A stretch of 6,557 nt of DNA. Origin: Gammaproteobacteria bacterium. Lineage in GTDB: Bacteria > Pseudomonadota > Gammaproteobacteria > Xanthomonadales > Xanthomonadaceae. The stretch is taken from the NCBI GenBank assembly GCA_030431185.1, contig JAUIJO010000175.1, positions 1 through 6,557 of the forward strand. Direction: 5' to 3'. This document shows, one piece after another, positions 5,487 to 6,557 of this stretch; position 1 is the first letter of the stretch; each line of letters starts with the position of its first letter. The notes beneath the pieces were generated by a model. That model was not told the DNA's origin. It was given only the letters and a program-made list of their open reading frames with translations, and made no database searches. The translations under genes and the position numbers were made by a program.

Positions 5487-6164
5487 TCAGTCGGGCTCTT
5501 CCGGCGGCGGCACGATCGCGCCCGGGTCCACGGCGAGCCGTCCGGCGATCAGCACCGCCTGGGTGCGGTTGTTGGCGCCGAGCTTGCGCAGGATCGCGGT
5601 CACGTGCGCCTTGATGGTCGCCTCGGACACGCCCAGGTCGTAGGCGATCTGCTTGTTGAGCAGGCCCGCGCCGAGCATCTGCAGCACGCGGAACTGTTGC
5701 GGGGTGAGGTCGCGCAGGCGTTGCGCGGCGTCGTGCTCGGCCTCGTCGGCGGCGGGCGCCGACAGCGCCGCCTCGGGCGCCCAGCGGTCGCCGTCGAGGA
5801 CGGTGGTGATGGCTTCGCCGAGCGTTGCCGCGTCGGCCGACTTGGGAATGAAGCCGACCGCCCCGTGGTCGAGCGCGCGTCGCATCACCGCCGGCTCCTC
5901 GCGCGCGGAGACCACGACGATGGGCAGTTGCGGGTGCAGGGCGCGCAGGTGGACCAGGGCACTGAAGCCCTGCGCGCCCGGCATGTTGAGGTCGAGCAGG
6001 AGGAGGTCGGCGTCGGGCTCGGTCTCCACCAGCGCATAGAGCGATTCGACCCCGTCGGCCTCGCGCAGGCGGGCGTCGGGCAGGACCCGGGCCACCGCCC
6101 CGCGCAGGGCTTCGCGGAACAGGGGGTGGTCGTCGGCGACGATGACGGTGGTGCTCGGGGGCAT
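5487..6164 (-). CDS. crbR: LuxR/NarL-type response regulator, CrbR/ErdR-like
   Basis: A 225-residue two-component regulator. The N-terminal receiver (residues 5-124) has the acidic pair D11/D12 (VADDHPLFREAL), phospho-acceptor D58 in LLLLDLNMPGAQG, S86 in VVVSARE, and K108 in FIPKSADAATL. An Ala/Asp-rich linker follows. The C-terminal LuxR-type helix-turn-helix (about 153-210) begins LTPQQFRVLQMLGAGLLNKQIA and has VSEATIKAHVTAILRKLGANN as the recognition region. The start at 6164 puts the receiver at once after MPPS; the longer open frame upstream has no family-like sequence. It follows the acs end on the same strand. In other Proteobacteria CrbR (ErdR, AgmR), phosphorylated by CrbS, activates acs, so this is the likely partner of the hybrid kinase at the left edge. 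The family is certain; the CrbR name rests on context and wording. Confidence 0.9.
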   Translation of the reverse strand: MPPSTTVIVADDHPLFREALRGAVARVLPDARLREADGVESLYALVETEPDADLLLLDLNMPGAQGFSALVHLRALHPQLPIVVVSAREEPAVMRRALDHGAVGFIPKSADAATLGEAITTVLDGDRWAPEAALSAPAADEAEHDAAQRLRDLTPQQFRVLQMLGAGLLNKQIAYDLGVSEATIKAHVTAILRKLGANNRTQAVLIAGRLAVDPGAIVPPPEEPD

Positions 6165-6189
6165 GGTGGATCCGGTGGTTTCGACTGCG

Positions 6190-6206
6190 CCGCGTCGGCG
6201 ACGCGG
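6190..6206. repeat. Perfect 7-bp hairpin in the crbR leader
   Basis: CCGCGTC and GACGCGG flank a 3-base loop, ending 25 bases before the regulator ATG. It lies in the 155-base acs-crbR gap. It could be part of the regulator's 5' untranslated region or an operator. I see no clear -10/-35 pair in this very GC-rich gap. Confidence 0.35.
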
Positions 6207-6273
6207 GGGAGGTGGGCGGTGCGGGCCGCGTTGCCGCGAGGCCATGATCGGTGCAGGACGGCCGCCTGCCCAG

Positions 6274-6302
6274 CCCTCCGTTGGCCCTGGGGCGATGGAG
6301 GG
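6274..6302 (-). terminator. Possible terminator hairpin downstream of acs
   Basis: CCCTCC (6274-6279) pairs with GGAGGG (6297-6302), and inside it GCCC (6284-6287) pairs with GGGC (6290-6293). It begins 17 bases after the acs stop on the minus strand. There is no T-tail, so it may instead be a pause or 3' stabilising structure. Confidence 0.3.
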
Positions 6303-6319
6303 TGCGCCGGGGGTGCCGA

Positions 6320-6557
<238 letters not shown>

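Overview
The window is very GC-rich with strongly GC-biased third codon positions. Together with the gene content, this suggests a gammaproteobacterium of the Xanthomonadaceae/Lysobacteraceae type (Lysobacter- or Luteimonas-like). That taxonomic placement is inference. The DNA is densely coding and no gene-free gap exceeds 160 bases.

The two ends look like an ordinary acetate-metabolism locus. At the right edge, on the minus strand, is the C-terminal end of acetyl-CoA synthetase (acs). It is followed by a LuxR/NarL-type response regulator of the CrbR/ErdR kind. At the left edge, on the plus strand, is the terminal receiver domain of a hybrid sensor kinase that resembles the CrbS/NahK group. 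CrbS-CrbR control of acs is known in other Proteobacteria.

Between them lies the interesting part, a minus-strand series of four tightly packed genes. They are a pepsin-like (family A1) aspartic protease with two DTGSS motifs and no visible signal peptide, a GNAT acetyltransferase (4-base overlap), a borosin-type alpha-N-methyltransferase of the tetrapyrrole-methylase fold, and a 93-residue peptide whose ATG overlaps the methyltransferase stop codon (TAATG). The methyltransferase keeps the R72/Y76/Y98 positions known from fungal OphMA. The small protein has a helical N-terminal domain, a short hydrophobic segment and a very acidic tail, as expected for a split-borosin RiPP precursor. I read this as a split borosin cluster. 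In this model the methyltransferase modifies the backbone of the peptide, and the cytoplasmic pepsin-like protease and the GNAT are candidate maturation enzymes. The protease and GNAT roles are inferred from linkage only.

Further downstream on the same strand is a membrane diguanylate cyclase with a periplasmic helical/TPR-like sensor and an intact GGEEF and I-site. It ends convergently against the kinase gene across a perfect 10-bp inverted repeat. Two adjacent hairpins separate the precursor from the cyclase.
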